The notes under the pieces: model-generated
Told to the model about the DNA's origin: nothing
The model's input: the letters and a program-made list of their open reading frames with translations, nothing else
The model's database searches: none
Source of the DNA: Fundidesulfovibrio putealis DSM 16056
GTDB lineage: Bacteria; Desulfobacterota; Desulfovibrionia; Desulfovibrionales; Desulfovibrionaceae
DNA: 64,000 nucleotides
Reading direction: 5' to 3'
NCBI RefSeq assembly: GCF_000429325.1
Contig: NZ_KE386885.1
Span: forward strand, 399,958 to 463,957
Made by a program: the position numbers and the translations under genes
In this document: positions 53,453 to 62,138 of the stretch, piece by piece
How the letters are laid out: every line of letters starts with the position of its first letter
Position numbering within the stretch: the stretch's first letter is position 1

Positions 53453-55129
53453 ATGAACTGGTTCGTACAGCTCTTCAACGCGCACTCCGCCGCCCAGGCC
53501 GTGGTTGTGCTGGGCCTGGCCATCACCCTGGGCCTGGCCTTCGGGCACATCCGCTTCTTCGGCATCCGGCTTGGGGTGGGCGGCGTCCTGTTCAGCGGTC
53601 TGGCCGTGGGCCACTTCGGCTTGTCGCTCAATCACGAGGTGCTGGAGTTCGCCCGCGAGTTCGGGCTGATCCTCTTCGTGTACACCATCGGCATGCAGGT
53701 GGGGCCGGGGTTCGTGGATTCGCTCAGGCGTCGCGGCTTCCGCCTGAACGCCATGGCCACCCTCATAGTCATACTGGGTGTTTTGCTCACCGTGGCCTTC
53801 CATCTGTGGGGCGGCCTGCCACTCGGCACCGCCGTGGGTCTCTTCAGCGGAGGCACCACCAACACGCCCTCCCTGGCCGCCGCCTCCCAGGCCTTCAAGG
53901 AAGTGGCCCCCGCCCTGGCCGAGGAGGTCGTGGCCCAGGCGGGCCTCGGCTACGCCGTGGCCTATCCCTTCGGCATCTTCGGCATCATCCTGGTGATGCT
54001 CCTCATCCGCATGGTGTTCCGCATCGACCCCGGCAAGGAACTGAGCCAGATGGAGGAGCAGGCCCGGCTCCTGAATCCCCCCCTTGAGACCATGACCCTG
54101 GAGGTCCAGAACCCCAACCTGGACGGCATGGCCCTGGGCGGCGTTCCCGGAATCGGGGAGATGGGCGTGGTGGTCTCGCGGATCATGGCTGACGGCGTCA
54201 TGCACGCTGCCACTCCGGAGACCCATCTCAAGCGCGGCATGCTGATCCACGCGGTAGGCAGGCCCGCCGAGCTGGAAAAGCTGCGCATCCTGGTGGGCGT
54301 GGCCAGCGCCACCGACCTGCCGCGTCTCCCCGGCCCGCTGAAGAAGCGCCGCTTCGTGGTCACCCAGCGCGGCGTGGTGGGCAAGACCGTGCCGGAGCTG
54401 AACCTCGCCCAGCGCCACGAGGTGACCGTCACCCGCATTACCCGTTCCGGCACCGAGTTCTCGCCCGGTCCGGGCGTAACCCTGCATTTCGGCGACATCG
54501 TGGGCTGCGTGGGCGCACCCGAGCAGCTGGCCGTGGTGGAGCGCATCCTGGGCAACTCCGCCAAGGACCTGGACCATCCGCACATCCTGCCCATCTTCGT
54601 GGGCATCCTCCTGGGAACAGTTCTGGGCAGCGTGCCCGTGGCCCTGCCGGGGCTGCCTTCGGGCATCAAGCTCGGCGTGGCGGGCGGGCCGCTCCTGGTG
54701 TCCATCCTGCTCTCGCGGCTGCATCATTTCGGCGGCATGGTCTGGTACATGCCCCAGAGTGCCAACCTCATCCTGCGCGAGGTGGGCATCAGCCTGTTCC
54801 TGGCCTGCGTGGGGCTCAAGGCGGGCGACCGCTTCGTGGACGCCGTGACATCCGGGGCCGGGCTCTACTGGCTGCTGGCCGGAGCCTGCATCACTTTCGT
54901 GCCGCTCATGATCGCCGGGCTCGTGGGGCGCATCTTCCTGAAGTGCAACTACGCCTCCATGTGCGGGCTGCTGGCCGGAAGCATGACCGACCCGCCCGCC
55001 CTGGCCTTCGCCGGGCAGATGCTCGGCAGCGACGCCCCGGCCTCGGTGTACGCCACCGTGTACCCGCTGGTGATGATCCTGCGCATTCTGGCCGGGCAGT
55101 TGCTGGTGTTGCTGCTGTATTCGGTGTGA
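53453..55129 (+). CDS. AspT/YidE/YbjL-type transporter with RCK_C domains
   Basis: The product has 558 residues with a duplicated membrane domain: about six helices in 10-190 and again in 375-558. In the middle are two TrkA-C (RCK_C) domains (residues about 210-360). The AspT signature GLFSGGTTNTPSLAAASQ, where the second half has GLLAGSMTDPPALAFAGQ, is clear. Relatives exchange aspartate for alanine or move other anions. The substrate here cannot be predicted. The gene stands alone with a strong terminator. Confidence 0.88.
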   Translation: MNWFVQLFNAHSAAQAVVVLGLAITLGLAFGHIRFFGIRLGVGGVLFSGLAVGHFGLSLNHEVLEFAREFGLILFVYTIGMQVGPGFVDSLRRRGFRLNAMATLIVILGVLLTVAFHLWGGLPLGTAVGLFSGGTTNTPSLAAASQAFKEVAPALAEEVVAQAGLGYAVAYPFGIFGIILVMLLIRMVFRIDPGKELSQMEEQARLLNPPLETMTLEVQNPNLDGMALGGVPGIGEMGVVVSRIMADGVMHAATPETHLKRGMLIHAVGRPAELEKLRILVGVASATDLPRLPGPLKKRRFVVTQRGVVGKTVPELNLAQRHEVTVTRITRSGTEFSPGPGVTLHFGDIVGCVGAPEQLAVVERILGNSAKDLDHPHILPIFVGILLGTVLGSVPVALPGLPSGIKLGVAGGPLLVSILLSRLHHFGGMVWYMPQSANLILREVGISLFLACVGLKAGDRFVDAVTSGAGLYWLLAGACITFVPLMIAGLVGRIFLKCNYASMCGLLAGSMTDPPALAFAGQMLGSDAPASVYATVYPLVMILRILAGQLLVLLLYSV

Positions 55130-55151
55130 TGCCGAGAGGGGAGATTACTGA

Positions 55152-55188
55152 GAAAGAGGGGCGCTCCGGCATGGAGCGCCCCTCTTTC
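55152..55188 (+). terminator. intrinsic terminator of the AspT-type gene
   Basis: Sixteen-base perfect arms GAAAGAGGGGCGCTCC (55152-55167) and GGAGCGCCCCTCTTTC (55173-55188) close a five-base loop, and AATTT follows. It lies 22 bp after the stop codon. Confidence 0.85.
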
Positions 55189-55194
55189 AATTTC

Positions 55195-55233
55195 AGCCTC
55201 CGGCGGCCAAAGGGCTCCGCCCTTTGGAAACCC
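55195..55233 (+). repeat. dispersed intergenic repeat, copy 2
   Basis: GCCTCCGGCGGCCAAAGGGC followed by TCCGCCCTTTGGAAACCCT differs from copy 1 (46844-46882) mainly in the hairpin loop. The copy follows a terminator, as copy 1 follows the flagellar operon. Confidence 0.65.
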
Positions 55234-55313
55234 TGACGGGGGTGCCGGGTTGTCTGGCGTCGTGTGGTTCCTGAAGCGGTCAACGTAAGCGCCAAAAGCA
55301 GGATGTGAGGCGG

Positions 55314-56210
55314 CTAGCGCCGCGCCTCCACCTTGGACAGCTTCTCCCAATAGCGGATCAGCGCCCCGTGGTCCGCGTTGCCCAGGCCGTCGGCCTTGAG
55401 CGCCTGCATGATCTCCATCACCTGCGCCGTCATGGGCAGGCTCACGTTCAGCTCGTGAGAGGTCTCCAGCACGTTGTGCAAATCCTTGGCGTGCAGGTTG
55501 ATGCGGAACCCCGGCGTGAACTTGCCGTCCATCACCAGCGGAGCCTTGGCGTCCAGCACCGTGCTCCCGGCCAGCCCGCCACGGATGGCCTGATAGACCA
55601 GGTCAGGGTTGACGCCGGATTTCGCGGCCAGCACCAGCGCCTCGGACATGGCCGCGATGTTCACCGCCACAACGATCTGGTTGCACAGCTTGGCCACGTT
55701 GCCAGCGCCGATGTCGCCCACGCGCACCACCGAGGCGGCCATGGCCTGCATCACGGGCAGGCACTCGTCGAAATCGGCCTGCGCGCCGCCGATCATGACG
55801 GACAGGGTGCCCTCGATGGCCTTGGGTTCGCCGCCGCTCACCGGGGCGTCCAGCATGCGAACGCCCTTTTCGGCCAGGGCAGCCGCGATCTCCCGGCTGG
55901 CCAGGGGCGCGATGGAACTCATGTCCACCACGATGCTTCCCTTGGCCGCGCCTTCCGCCACGCCGTTCTCGCCCAGCACCACTTCGCGAACCTGGGGCGA
56001 GTTGGGCAGCATAGTGATGATCACGTCAGACTTGGCGGCCACCTCCTTGGGCGAGGCAGCGGCCACGGCCTTGCCGTCGCTGCCGCTCACGATGAGGTCC
56101 ACGTCCTTCCGGGTGCGGCTGTACACGGTCAGCTGGTATCCGGCCTTGAGGAGGTTTCGGCACATGGGCTTGCCCATGATGCCAAGGCCGATGAAGCCTA
56201 TGCGTTTCAT
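55314..56210 (-). CDS. garR: tartronate semialdehyde reductase (2-hydroxy-3-oxopropionate reductase)
   Basis: The product has 298 residues of the beta-hydroxyacid dehydrogenase family: Rossmann motif RIGFIGLGIMGKPMCRNLLK, substrate-binding VVDMSSIAPLASREIAAALA and DAPVSGGEPKAIEGTLSVMI, and the catalytic Lys in NVAKLCNQIVV. It reduces tartronate semialdehyde to glycerate with NAD(P)H. It is the last gene of an operon with hydroxypyruvate isomerase (21 bp upstream), which supplies the same substrate. Other 3-hydroxyacid dehydrogenases look alike, but the neighbour favours this call. Confidence 0.9.
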   Translation of the reverse strand: MKRIGFIGLGIMGKPMCRNLLKAGYQLTVYSRTRKDVDLIVSGSDGKAVAAASPKEVAAKSDVIITMLPNSPQVREVVLGENGVAEGAAKGSIVVDMSSIAPLASREIAAALAEKGVRMLDAPVSGGEPKAIEGTLSVMIGGAQADFDECLPVMQAMAASVVRVGDIGAGNVAKLCNQIVVAVNIAAMSEALVLAAKSGVNPDLVYQAIRGGLAGSTVLDAKAPLVMDGKFTPGFRINLHAKDLHNVLETSHELNVSLPMTAQVMEIMQALKADGLGNADHGALIRYWEKLSKVEARR

Positions 56211-56231
56211 ATGATGCTCCTTTGATTCCGG

Positions 56232-57017
56232 TTAGAGCGAGTATCCGAATTCCTTGATGAACCCGAGCGAGGCCACGGTGTCCGGCGCGGGCACGTACTC
56301 CAGGCCCACGTGCCCCTGGTAGCCCAGGCGGTCCATCTCCGCGAACAGGAATGGGTAGTTGATCTCGCCGGTGCCGGGCTGATGGCGGCCCGGATTGTCC
56401 GCCACCTGGATGTGGCCGATCCGGGGCAGGTGGGCGCGCAGGGTGGCGGCCAGTTCGCCTTCTTCCCGCTGTGCGTGATACATATCGTATTGCAAATAGG
56501 CGTTCGATCTGTCCACTTCATCCAGCAGGGCCAGGGTCTGGTTTGTGCCGTGCAGGAAGAAGCCCGGGATGTCCTTGCGGTTGATGAACTCCACCAGGAG
56601 CGAGAGCCCTTCGCCAGCCAGCACGTCGGCGGCGTGGCGCAGATTGTCGACCAGGGTGCGCCGCATGAGCGCTTCACTGGCTCCGGGCGCGGCCTTTCCG
56701 GCCAGGCAGTTCAGGCGTGGCACGCCAAGCGCCTTGGCGTAGGCGACGGCCTTGGCCACGCCGTCGCGGAACTCCTCGGTGCGGGCCGGGTCCACGGCGA
56801 TGCCCCGGTCGCCGGCGCCCCAGTTCCCGGCAGGCAGGTTGAAGAGCACCTGGGTCAGGCCGTTTTCGGCCAGCAGGTCGGCCAGCTGGGCCGGGGGGTA
56901 TTCGTAGGGGAAGAGGTACTCCACCGCCGAAAACCCGGCGGAGCGGGCGGCGGCGAAGCGCTCCAGGAACGGCAGCTCCGTGAACAGCATGGACAGGTTG
57001 GCGGAAAACTTCGGCAC
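56232..57017 (-). CDS. hyi: hydroxypyruvate isomerase
   Basis: The product has 261 residues with the xylose-isomerase-like TIM barrel. Typical segments are KFSANLSMLFTELPFLERFA, FSAVEYLFPYEYP, VLFNLPAGNWGAGDRGIAVD, and the metal-binding ends LLVEFINRKDIPGFF, LQYDMYHAQREEGE, HIQVADNPGRHQPGTGEINY and VGLEYVPA. It interconverts hydroxypyruvate and tartronate semialdehyde, and garR then reduces the latter. The regulator gene lies 39 bp upstream on the same strand. Confidence 0.93.
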   Translation of the reverse strand: MPKFSANLSMLFTELPFLERFAAARSAGFSAVEYLFPYEYPPAQLADLLAENGLTQVLFNLPAGNWGAGDRGIAVDPARTEEFRDGVAKAVAYAKALGVPRLNCLAGKAAPGASEALMRRTLVDNLRHAADVLAGEGLSLLVEFINRKDIPGFFLHGTNQTLALLDEVDRSNAYLQYDMYHAQREEGELAATLRAHLPRIGHIQVADNPGRHQPGTGEINYPFLFAEMDRLGYQGHVGLEYVPAPDTVASLGFIKEFGYSL

Positions 57018-57056
57018 GGGGGACCTCCTTGCGGTGGTGTGGGAATACGGTTGCGC

Positions 57057-57746
57057 TCAGCTGCCGGGGGATTCCAGGCGCAGAGCGTCCAGCGACTGCG
57101 AGATGTGGCGGCGCATGGCCTCGCCGCTGGCTGCGGCGTCGCCGCGCGACAGGGCCTCGATGATGCGCAGATGGTCGGACACGGTGTCGGACCAGGGACG
57201 CGGCGTGCCGTGCAGGTAGGCTGCGGCCAGCATGTTCACAGGGGCCATGGCGGAGGCCAGATAGGGGTTCCCGGCCAGCTCGATGAGCCGCCAGTGGAAG
57301 CGGCGGTCCAGATCCACGAACGCCCGGTGCGACTCGTCGGTGTCGGGCAGGGCGTCCATGGCCTGCCACTGGGCCTGCATTTCGGCGGCCTCGCCCGGAG
57401 TGACGCGCGGCGCGGCCAGCTCGGCGGCCAGGGGCTCCAGGCGCTCGCGCACCTCGAACAAGCCGATGAGCTCGGCGAGGTCAAGCTGGCGCACGAAGAT
57501 GCCCCGCCTGGGAATCCACTCCAGCAGGCCCTCCTGGGCCAGACGCTTGAGCGCGTTGATCAGCGGGGTGCGGCTGACCCCGAGGCTCGCGGCCAGGTCC
57601 TCCTGCACGATGCGGCTCCCCGGCTCGAACTGTCCGGACACCAGCATGTCCCGGACGCTGGCGTAGATCTTGTCGTCCAGGTTTTCATGCAAAATCGGCC
57701 GGATGGGCGCAGTGTCCGGCGTCGGCTGGCGGGGAGGCGTGGTCAT
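57057..57746 (-). CDS. GntR-family regulator (FCD type)
   Basis: The product has 229 residues: an N-terminal winged helix at about 20-85 (LAASLGVSRTPLINALKRLA, then EGLLEWIPRRGIFV) and a C-terminal FCD domain with conserved Asp, Arg and His (FVDLDRRFHWRLIELAGNPY, VSDHLRIIEALSRGD). Such proteins usually repress a catabolic operon until a small carboxylate binds. It heads the operon with hyi and garR, and likely controls it and itself. Confidence 0.9.
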   Translation of the reverse strand: MTTPPRQPTPDTAPIRPILHENLDDKIYASVRDMLVSGQFEPGSRIVQEDLAASLGVSRTPLINALKRLAQEGLLEWIPRRGIFVRQLDLAELIGLFEVRERLEPLAAELAAPRVTPGEAAEMQAQWQAMDALPDTDESHRAFVDLDRRFHWRLIELAGNPYLASAMAPVNMLAAAYLHGTPRPWSDTVSDHLRIIEALSRGDAAASGEAMRRHISQSLDALRLESPGS

Positions 57747-57964
57747 GGGTGTTCCTTGTTGGCCCGGCTGGGCTCGTCAGAACGGAAAATACTCCCACCG
57801 GTTCGGCTGGTCAATCCTGTATTAAGAATTTTGAATACAAAATCCAAGAGCGGCTGAGCCTTCTCGACACCGAGCCATTTCGTAGGCTATCTTTTAAACA
57901 GTCGGCGGTTCTGCCGCGCCGTACCCGCCTCTTCACCAACAGGACAACCCCGAGGAGATCCGTC

Positions 57965-58705
57965 ATGCGCGTGTTTGCCGCCCTGTATCTCGCTTTTGCC
58001 CTCATTCTGGCCAGCTTTGAGGCCGCGTCGGCCCAGCCGGGCAACCCCAATCTTGCCGGGCAGTGGACCCGCATGCCCAAGGACGCCCGCATCGCCTACA
58101 TGACCGGGGCCGCTGCCGGAGCCCGCGCCTTCGCCGAGGTCCAGCCGAACACCCCCATGCCCGTGAACATCCGCGTGGACCAGGCCGTGACCAACATGGA
58201 CCACCTGGCCCCAGACCCCATGAACCGCAACCAGACCATGATGGCTGTGGCTTACCGCGCGCTCATGGCAGCCCAGGACAAGGGCATCCAGTTCAAGGAC
58301 ACCGGGGCCCCGCTTCGCGACGTGCACTTCGACGACACGGAGCTCTTCCAGTTCCCCTGGCTCTACCCTCTGGACCTGGACGCCTTCATCCCCAAGACCT
58401 ACCAGAGCCCCAACCGCAATTTCGCTGACAGCTGGCGCAGCGCGGCCCAGCACCAGAAGCAGTTCTTCGTGCAGGGCTTCGGGGACATGGCCGCCCAGCA
58501 GTGCCTGGACCGCTTCGGCGACACCCCAGCCGGGGAGCGCTGCGTGAAGCCGCTGCTGCCCATGCCCGTCGATCTGGTCATCGCCACCATGGACGACATC
58601 TACCGCGACCATCAGTTCGCCACCAAAGGCTACGATCTGGTCATCCGGGCCGCCCTGGCCAAGATGACCGGCGACAACTGGCAGGCCGTGCTCGGGAAGA
58701 AGTAG
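57965..58705 (+). CDS. exported hypothetical protein
   Basis: The ATG at 57965 gives 246 residues with a clear signal peptide (VFAALYLAFALILASFEAAS, cut after ASA). The mature protein is rich in Asp, Pro and aromatic residues, with TYQSPNRNFADSWRSAAQHQ and only two cysteines, at QQCLD and ERCVK. I recognise no domain. It lies before the nikK-nikL-like pair on the same strand, but the putative operator in between suggests separate control. Confidence 0.65.
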   Translation: MRVFAALYLAFALILASFEAASAQPGNPNLAGQWTRMPKDARIAYMTGAAAGARAFAEVQPNTPMPVNIRVDQAVTNMDHLAPDPMNRNQTMMAVAYRALMAAQDKGIQFKDTGAPLRDVHFDDTELFQFPWLYPLDLDAFIPKTYQSPNRNFADSWRSAAQHQKQFFVQGFGDMAAQQCLDRFGDTPAGERCVKPLLPMPVDLVIATMDDIYRDHQFATKGYDLVIRAALAKMTGDNWQAVLGKK

Positions 58706-58732
58706 TTTTTCAGGTCGGGCGCATACGTGTTG

Positions 58733-58783
58733 CAATTTTAGGCTCTCATAGTTACACGATCACATCGTTGGTAACACATAGGG
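58733..58783 (+). promoter_or_regulatory. possible metal-regulated operator/promoter before nikK
   Basis: The 90-bp gap contains GTTACAC (58750-58756) and GTAACAC (58770-58776), both in AT-rich sequence just before the ribosome-binding site. GTAACAC is a half-site found in NikR operators, whose other half would read GTGTTAC; the match is incomplete. I list it because of the nickel-linked genes downstream. Confidence 0.3.
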
Positions 58784-58794
58784 GAGGATTATCC

Positions 58795-59577
58795 ATGCGC
58801 CCGACTTTCCCGCGTCCGCTTTTCCTGGCCGTCCTGCTGCTCGTGCTGGCTTTCGCCGTTCCCGCCCAGGCCCACTTCGGCATGCTCGTGCCGGACAAGA
58901 ACCTCGTCACCAAGGACGGCCCGAAATCCGTCAGCCTGGATATCCGCTTCTGGCACCCCATGGAGAACCAGGGCATGAACCTGGAGAAGCCCAAGCTGGA
59001 GCTCTTCGCCAAGGGCAAGAAGCAGGACGTCACCGCTTCGCTCGCCGCCAGCACCGTGGAGGGCAAGCAGGCCTGGAAGGCCGAGCATCAGGTGAAAGCC
59101 CCCGGCGTGTACCAGTTCCTCATGACGCCCCCGGCCTACTGGGAGCCCGCAGAGGACAAGTTCATCATCCACATCACCAAAACCGTGGTCAGCGCCCTGG
59201 GCGACGACGAGGGCTGGGACAAGCCTGTGGGCGCAAAGCTCGAGATCGTCCCCATGGTCAAGCCCTTCGCCCTGTACGCGGGCAACCTGTTCACCGGGAA
59301 GGTGCTCTTCAAGGGCAAGCCCCTGGCCAACGCCGAGGTCGAAGTGGAGTTCTTCAACAAGGACGGCGCACTCAAAGCCCCGGACGACGCCTACGTGACC
59401 CAGGTGGTCAAGACCGACGGCGCGGGCGTGTTCAGCTACGCCGCCCCCTGGTCCGGCTGGTGGGGATTCTCGGCCCTGCATGACGACGACGCCAAGATGA
59501 AGAAGGACGGCAAGGACAAGGACGTGGAATTGGGCGGCGTGATCTGGGTGTACTTCCACCCCGTGCCGGGCAAGTAG
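58795..59577 (+). CDS. NikK-like periplasmic protein (DUF4198)
   Basis: The product has 260 residues. A signal peptide ends at PAQA, and the mature N-terminus is HFGMLVPDKNLVT. Two beta-rich modules follow: one with WHPMENQGMNLEKPKLELFA and one starting VKPFALYAGNLFTGKVLFKG that resembles a carboxypeptidase-regulatory-like fold. DUF4198 proteins are periplasmic partners of nickel/cobalt ECF or CbiM/NikM transporters, where they are called NikK. The gene is followed by a nikL-like gene after 4 bp. Confidence 0.75.
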   Translation: MRPTFPRPLFLAVLLLVLAFAVPAQAHFGMLVPDKNLVTKDGPKSVSLDIRFWHPMENQGMNLEKPKLELFAKGKKQDVTASLAASTVEGKQAWKAEHQVKAPGVYQFLMTPPAYWEPAEDKFIIHITKTVVSALGDDEGWDKPVGAKLEIVPMVKPFALYAGNLFTGKVLFKGKPLANAEVEVEFFNKDGALKAPDDAYVTQVVKTDGAGVFSYAAPWSGWWGFSALHDDDAKMKKDGKDKDVELGGVIWVYFHPVPGK

Positions 59578-59581
59578 GGTC

Positions 59582-60328
59582 ATGGCGCTTTCATCACAGG
59601 CCAGTTGCGCAAGGGAGGCCCGGATCGCGGGACTCGTGTCCGGCGCGCTGGTGTTCATGCTGTGGGCCGGGGTCGCCCTGGCCCACAAGGTGAACGTGTT
59701 CGCCGTGGCCGAGGGCGGAGCGGTGAGCGGCGAAGGATACTTCGCGGGCGGGGCCAAGGCCCAGAAAGTGCCCGTGGAGATTCTTGACGCGTCCGGCGCG
59801 GTGATCGCCAAAGGCATGACCGAAAAAGACGGCACGTTCAGCATCGCCTTGCCTCCCCAAGCCACGCCGCCGCTCAAAGTCGTGCTCAAGGCCGGGGACG
59901 GCCATCAGAACGACTTCACCCTGACCGAGCAGGACCTCGCCCCGGCTGTGCCTGCCTCAGCCTCAGCTCCGGCTCTCCCTGCAACCGTTTCGCCTCCCGC
60001 CGCCTCGGGACAGACGCCGGTCGCAACCCAGGCGTCTTCGTCCTCCGCCTCGGCGGCATCGGCTCCCCCGGCTGCGGGGTCTGGACAGGCGATTGCTCCT
60101 GCTTCCGGTTCGCCTGCCGCCGCCCCGCTGGACGAAGTCCGGCTGGCCGCCCTGGTCGAAGCTGCCGTGGCAAAATCGATTGACGAGAAGCTCGCGCCTT
60201 TGAAGCTCCAGTTGGCCCGCATGGCCGAACAGGACCAGTCCGCCCGCATGCGCGACATCATCGGCGGCATCGGCTGGATCATCGGGCTGGTGGGCATTGC
60301 GGCCTGGTTCAAGCGGCCCAAAAACTAG
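59582..60328 (+). CDS. NikL-like membrane-anchored periplasmic protein
   Basis: The product has 248 residues. The signal segment ends at VALAHKVNVFAVAEGGAVSG, whose AHKVNVFA start and the following EGYFAGG are typical of NikL/CbiL proteins. A low-complexity Ala/Ser/Pro linker (about 120-180) leads to a C-terminal helix (IIGGIGWIIGLVGIAAWFKR) that anchors the protein in the membrane. NikK-NikL pairs substitute for NikN in nickel transporters. The transporter genes (nikM, nikQ, nikO) are not in this window. Confidence 0.72.
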   Translation: MALSSQASCAREARIAGLVSGALVFMLWAGVALAHKVNVFAVAEGGAVSGEGYFAGGAKAQKVPVEILDASGAVIAKGMTEKDGTFSIALPPQATPPLKVVLKAGDGHQNDFTLTEQDLAPAVPASASAPALPATVSPPAASGQTPVATQASSSSASAASAPPAAGSGQAIAPASGSPAAAPLDEVRLAALVEAAVAKSIDEKLAPLKLQLARMAEQDQSARMRDIIGGIGWIIGLVGIAAWFKRPKN

Positions 60329-60555
60329 CCCCGACTTCGGTGCTGTGAATCTGTCCGGTCGCTTCGCATGCGGCCGGACGCCCGGCGTGGCGAGGGCAGT
60401 TCGCACTCCCCCCGCCTTGACATCCCCGACCGGGGACACATCTCCAAGGTTCAGGCCGCCGCTCTCCCCCCACCGCCGAAAATGTGATCCAGGTCCTTTC
60501 GTGCCGGGGGGAAAAGTGATAGTCCCACCCCACCCAGCACAATCGAGGACAACAG

Positions 60556-61737
60556 ATGATAGGCATTTCCAAGCTTTACTGCGGTACTGTGGAAGCCTCT
60601 GACGCGCTGCGTTACGGGCGTCATTCCGGCAAGCTCCCCTCCCACCTGCTCCAGTTCTCCGAGGACAAGAAGCCGGTGGTGGTCTGGAACATGACCAAAC
60701 GCTGCAACTTGAAGTGCGTTCACTGCTACGCCAAGGCCGTGGACGAATCCGGCAGCGACCCCATCAACACCGAACAGGCCAAGACCATGATCGACGACCT
60801 CGCCGCCTACGGCGCGCCGGTCATGCTCTTCTCCGGCGGCGAGCCGCTGGTGCGCAAGGATCTGGTCGAGCTGGCCCACCACGCCGTGGGTCGGGGCATG
60901 CGCGCGGTCATCTCCACCAACGGCACGCTCATCACCAAGGAAAAGGCCCGCGAACTGAAAAGCGTCGGTCTGTCCTACGTGGGCATCTCCGTGGACGGCC
61001 TCGAGGAAATCCACGACAAGTTCCGGGGCGTCCCCGGCTCCTTCAAGAAGACCCTGCAGGGCATCGAGAACTGCAAGGCCGAAGGCCTCAAGGTCGGCAT
61101 GCGCTTCACCATCAACAAGCGCAACTGGACCGAAATCCCCGGTCTGTTCGACCTGATCCGCGACATGGAAGTGCCGCGCATCTGCTTCTACCACCTGGTC
61201 TACTCCGGGCGCGGCTCCGAGCTCATCAAGGAAGACCTGGACCACGCCGAGACCCGCCAGGTGGTCGACCTGATCATGGACAAGACCCGCGAGCTGTTCA
61301 ACGCCGGGCACGAGAAGGAAGTCCTCACCGTGGACAACCACGCGGACGGCCCCTACGTGTATTACCGCCTGCTCAAGGAAGACCCCGCGCGCGCCGCCGA
61401 GGTCATGGAGCTGCTCCAGTTCAACGAAGGCAACAGCTCGGGACGCGGCATCGGCTGCATCTCCTGGGACGGGCAGGTGCACGCCGACCAGTTCTGGCGC
61501 AACCACACCTTCGGCAACGTGCTGGAACGCCCCTTCTCCCAGATCTGGGACGATCCCAACATCGAGCTGCTGCACAAGCTCAAGACCAAAGGCAAGTTCG
61601 TGGGCGGACGCTGCGCCGACTGCCGCTTCCTGAACATCTGCGGCGGCAACTTCCGCGCCCGCGCCGAAGCCTACTACGACGACATCTGGGCCGAAGATCC
61701 GGCCTGCTATCTGACTGCGGAAGAGATCAAGAAGTAG
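60556..61737 (+). CDS. ahbC: radical SAM didecarboxysiroheme deacetylase AhbC
   Basis: The product has 393 residues. The radical-SAM cluster motif CNLKCVHC uses Cys50, Cys54 and Cys57. SAM-binding FSGGEPLVRKDL and SVDGLEEIHDKFRG follow, and a C-terminal cluster region (GRCADCRFLNICGGNFRARA) binds a second Fe-S cluster. The N-terminus MIGISKLYCGTVE is typical of AhbC, which removes two acetate groups from 12,18-didecarboxysiroheme to give Fe-coproporphyrin III. It belongs to the siroheme-dependent heme pathway of sulfate reducers and archaea. hemB and ahbD follow. Confidence 0.93.
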   Translation: MIGISKLYCGTVEASDALRYGRHSGKLPSHLLQFSEDKKPVVVWNMTKRCNLKCVHCYAKAVDESGSDPINTEQAKTMIDDLAAYGAPVMLFSGGEPLVRKDLVELAHHAVGRGMRAVISTNGTLITKEKARELKSVGLSYVGISVDGLEEIHDKFRGVPGSFKKTLQGIENCKAEGLKVGMRFTINKRNWTEIPGLFDLIRDMEVPRICFYHLVYSGRGSELIKEDLDHAETRQVVDLIMDKTRELFNAGHEKEVLTVDNHADGPYVYYRLLKEDPARAAEVMELLQFNEGNSSGRGIGCISWDGQVHADQFWRNHTFGNVLERPFSQIWDDPNIELLHKLKTKGKFVGGRCADCRFLNICGGNFRARAEAYYDDIWAEDPACYLTAEEIKK

Positions 61738-61933
61738 GCGAGAGAAGAGTAGAGAAGAGAAGACCAGGGCTCTGCCCTGGACCCGCCAGGGGAGAAGCCT
61801 CCCCTGGACCCGGCTATGGGCTTCGCGGGATATGCCGGGAGCTCCGTCGGTGTGCGGGGTATCCGCCGGGAACGCCCAAAGCGGCTTATCCCGGCGGCCT
61901 GCCATCGCCGAGGAACGGCGATCTTAAGAAATA

Positions 61934-61967
61934 TCCAGAAACGCGGCTTTGCGCGTTTCTGGATTTT
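61934..61967 (+). terminator. intrinsic terminator after ahbC
   Basis: Arms TCCAGAAACGCG (61934-61945) and CGCGTTTCTGGA (61952-61963) close a six-base loop, and TTTT follows. It lies about 200 bp after the ahbC stop, so hemB probably has its own promoter. Confidence 0.75.
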
Positions 61968-62019
61968 TGAAGGCTGAATTTGAATAGGTTTGGCACTTTA
62001 CGCGAAGCTAACTGAGGGT

Positions 62020-62085
62020 CCAGGGGGATCATCCCCCTGGCGGGAGAGTCCAGAGAGGGCGGAGCCCTCTCTGGCCGCCGGAGGC
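62020..62085 (-). repeat. dispersed intergenic repeat, inverted copy 3
   Basis: Two palindromes (CCAGGGGGAT/ATCCCCCTGG at 62020-62040; CCAGAGAGGG/CCCTCTCTGG at 62050-62074) are followed by CCGCCGGAGGC (62075-62085). Reverse-complemented, this reads GCCTCCGGCGGCCAGAGAGG, the start of copies 1 and 2. Confidence 0.55.
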
Positions 62086-62138
62086 ATCTTCTCCTCCTCT
62101 TATCTCCTCCCCACAAGCTATCTCAGGAGACCGTCACC

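Larger units (their letters stand above)
61738..62138. other. 400-bp spacer of GC-rich hairpins before hemB
   Basis: No gene is supported. It holds a palindromic segment near 61765-61805 (CCAGGGGAGAAGCCTCCCCTGG), a terminator at 61934-61967, and two nested palindromes at 62020-62040 and 62050-62074 that belong to the dispersed repeat family. The hemB ribosome-binding site (AGGAG) follows. Confidence 0.6.
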
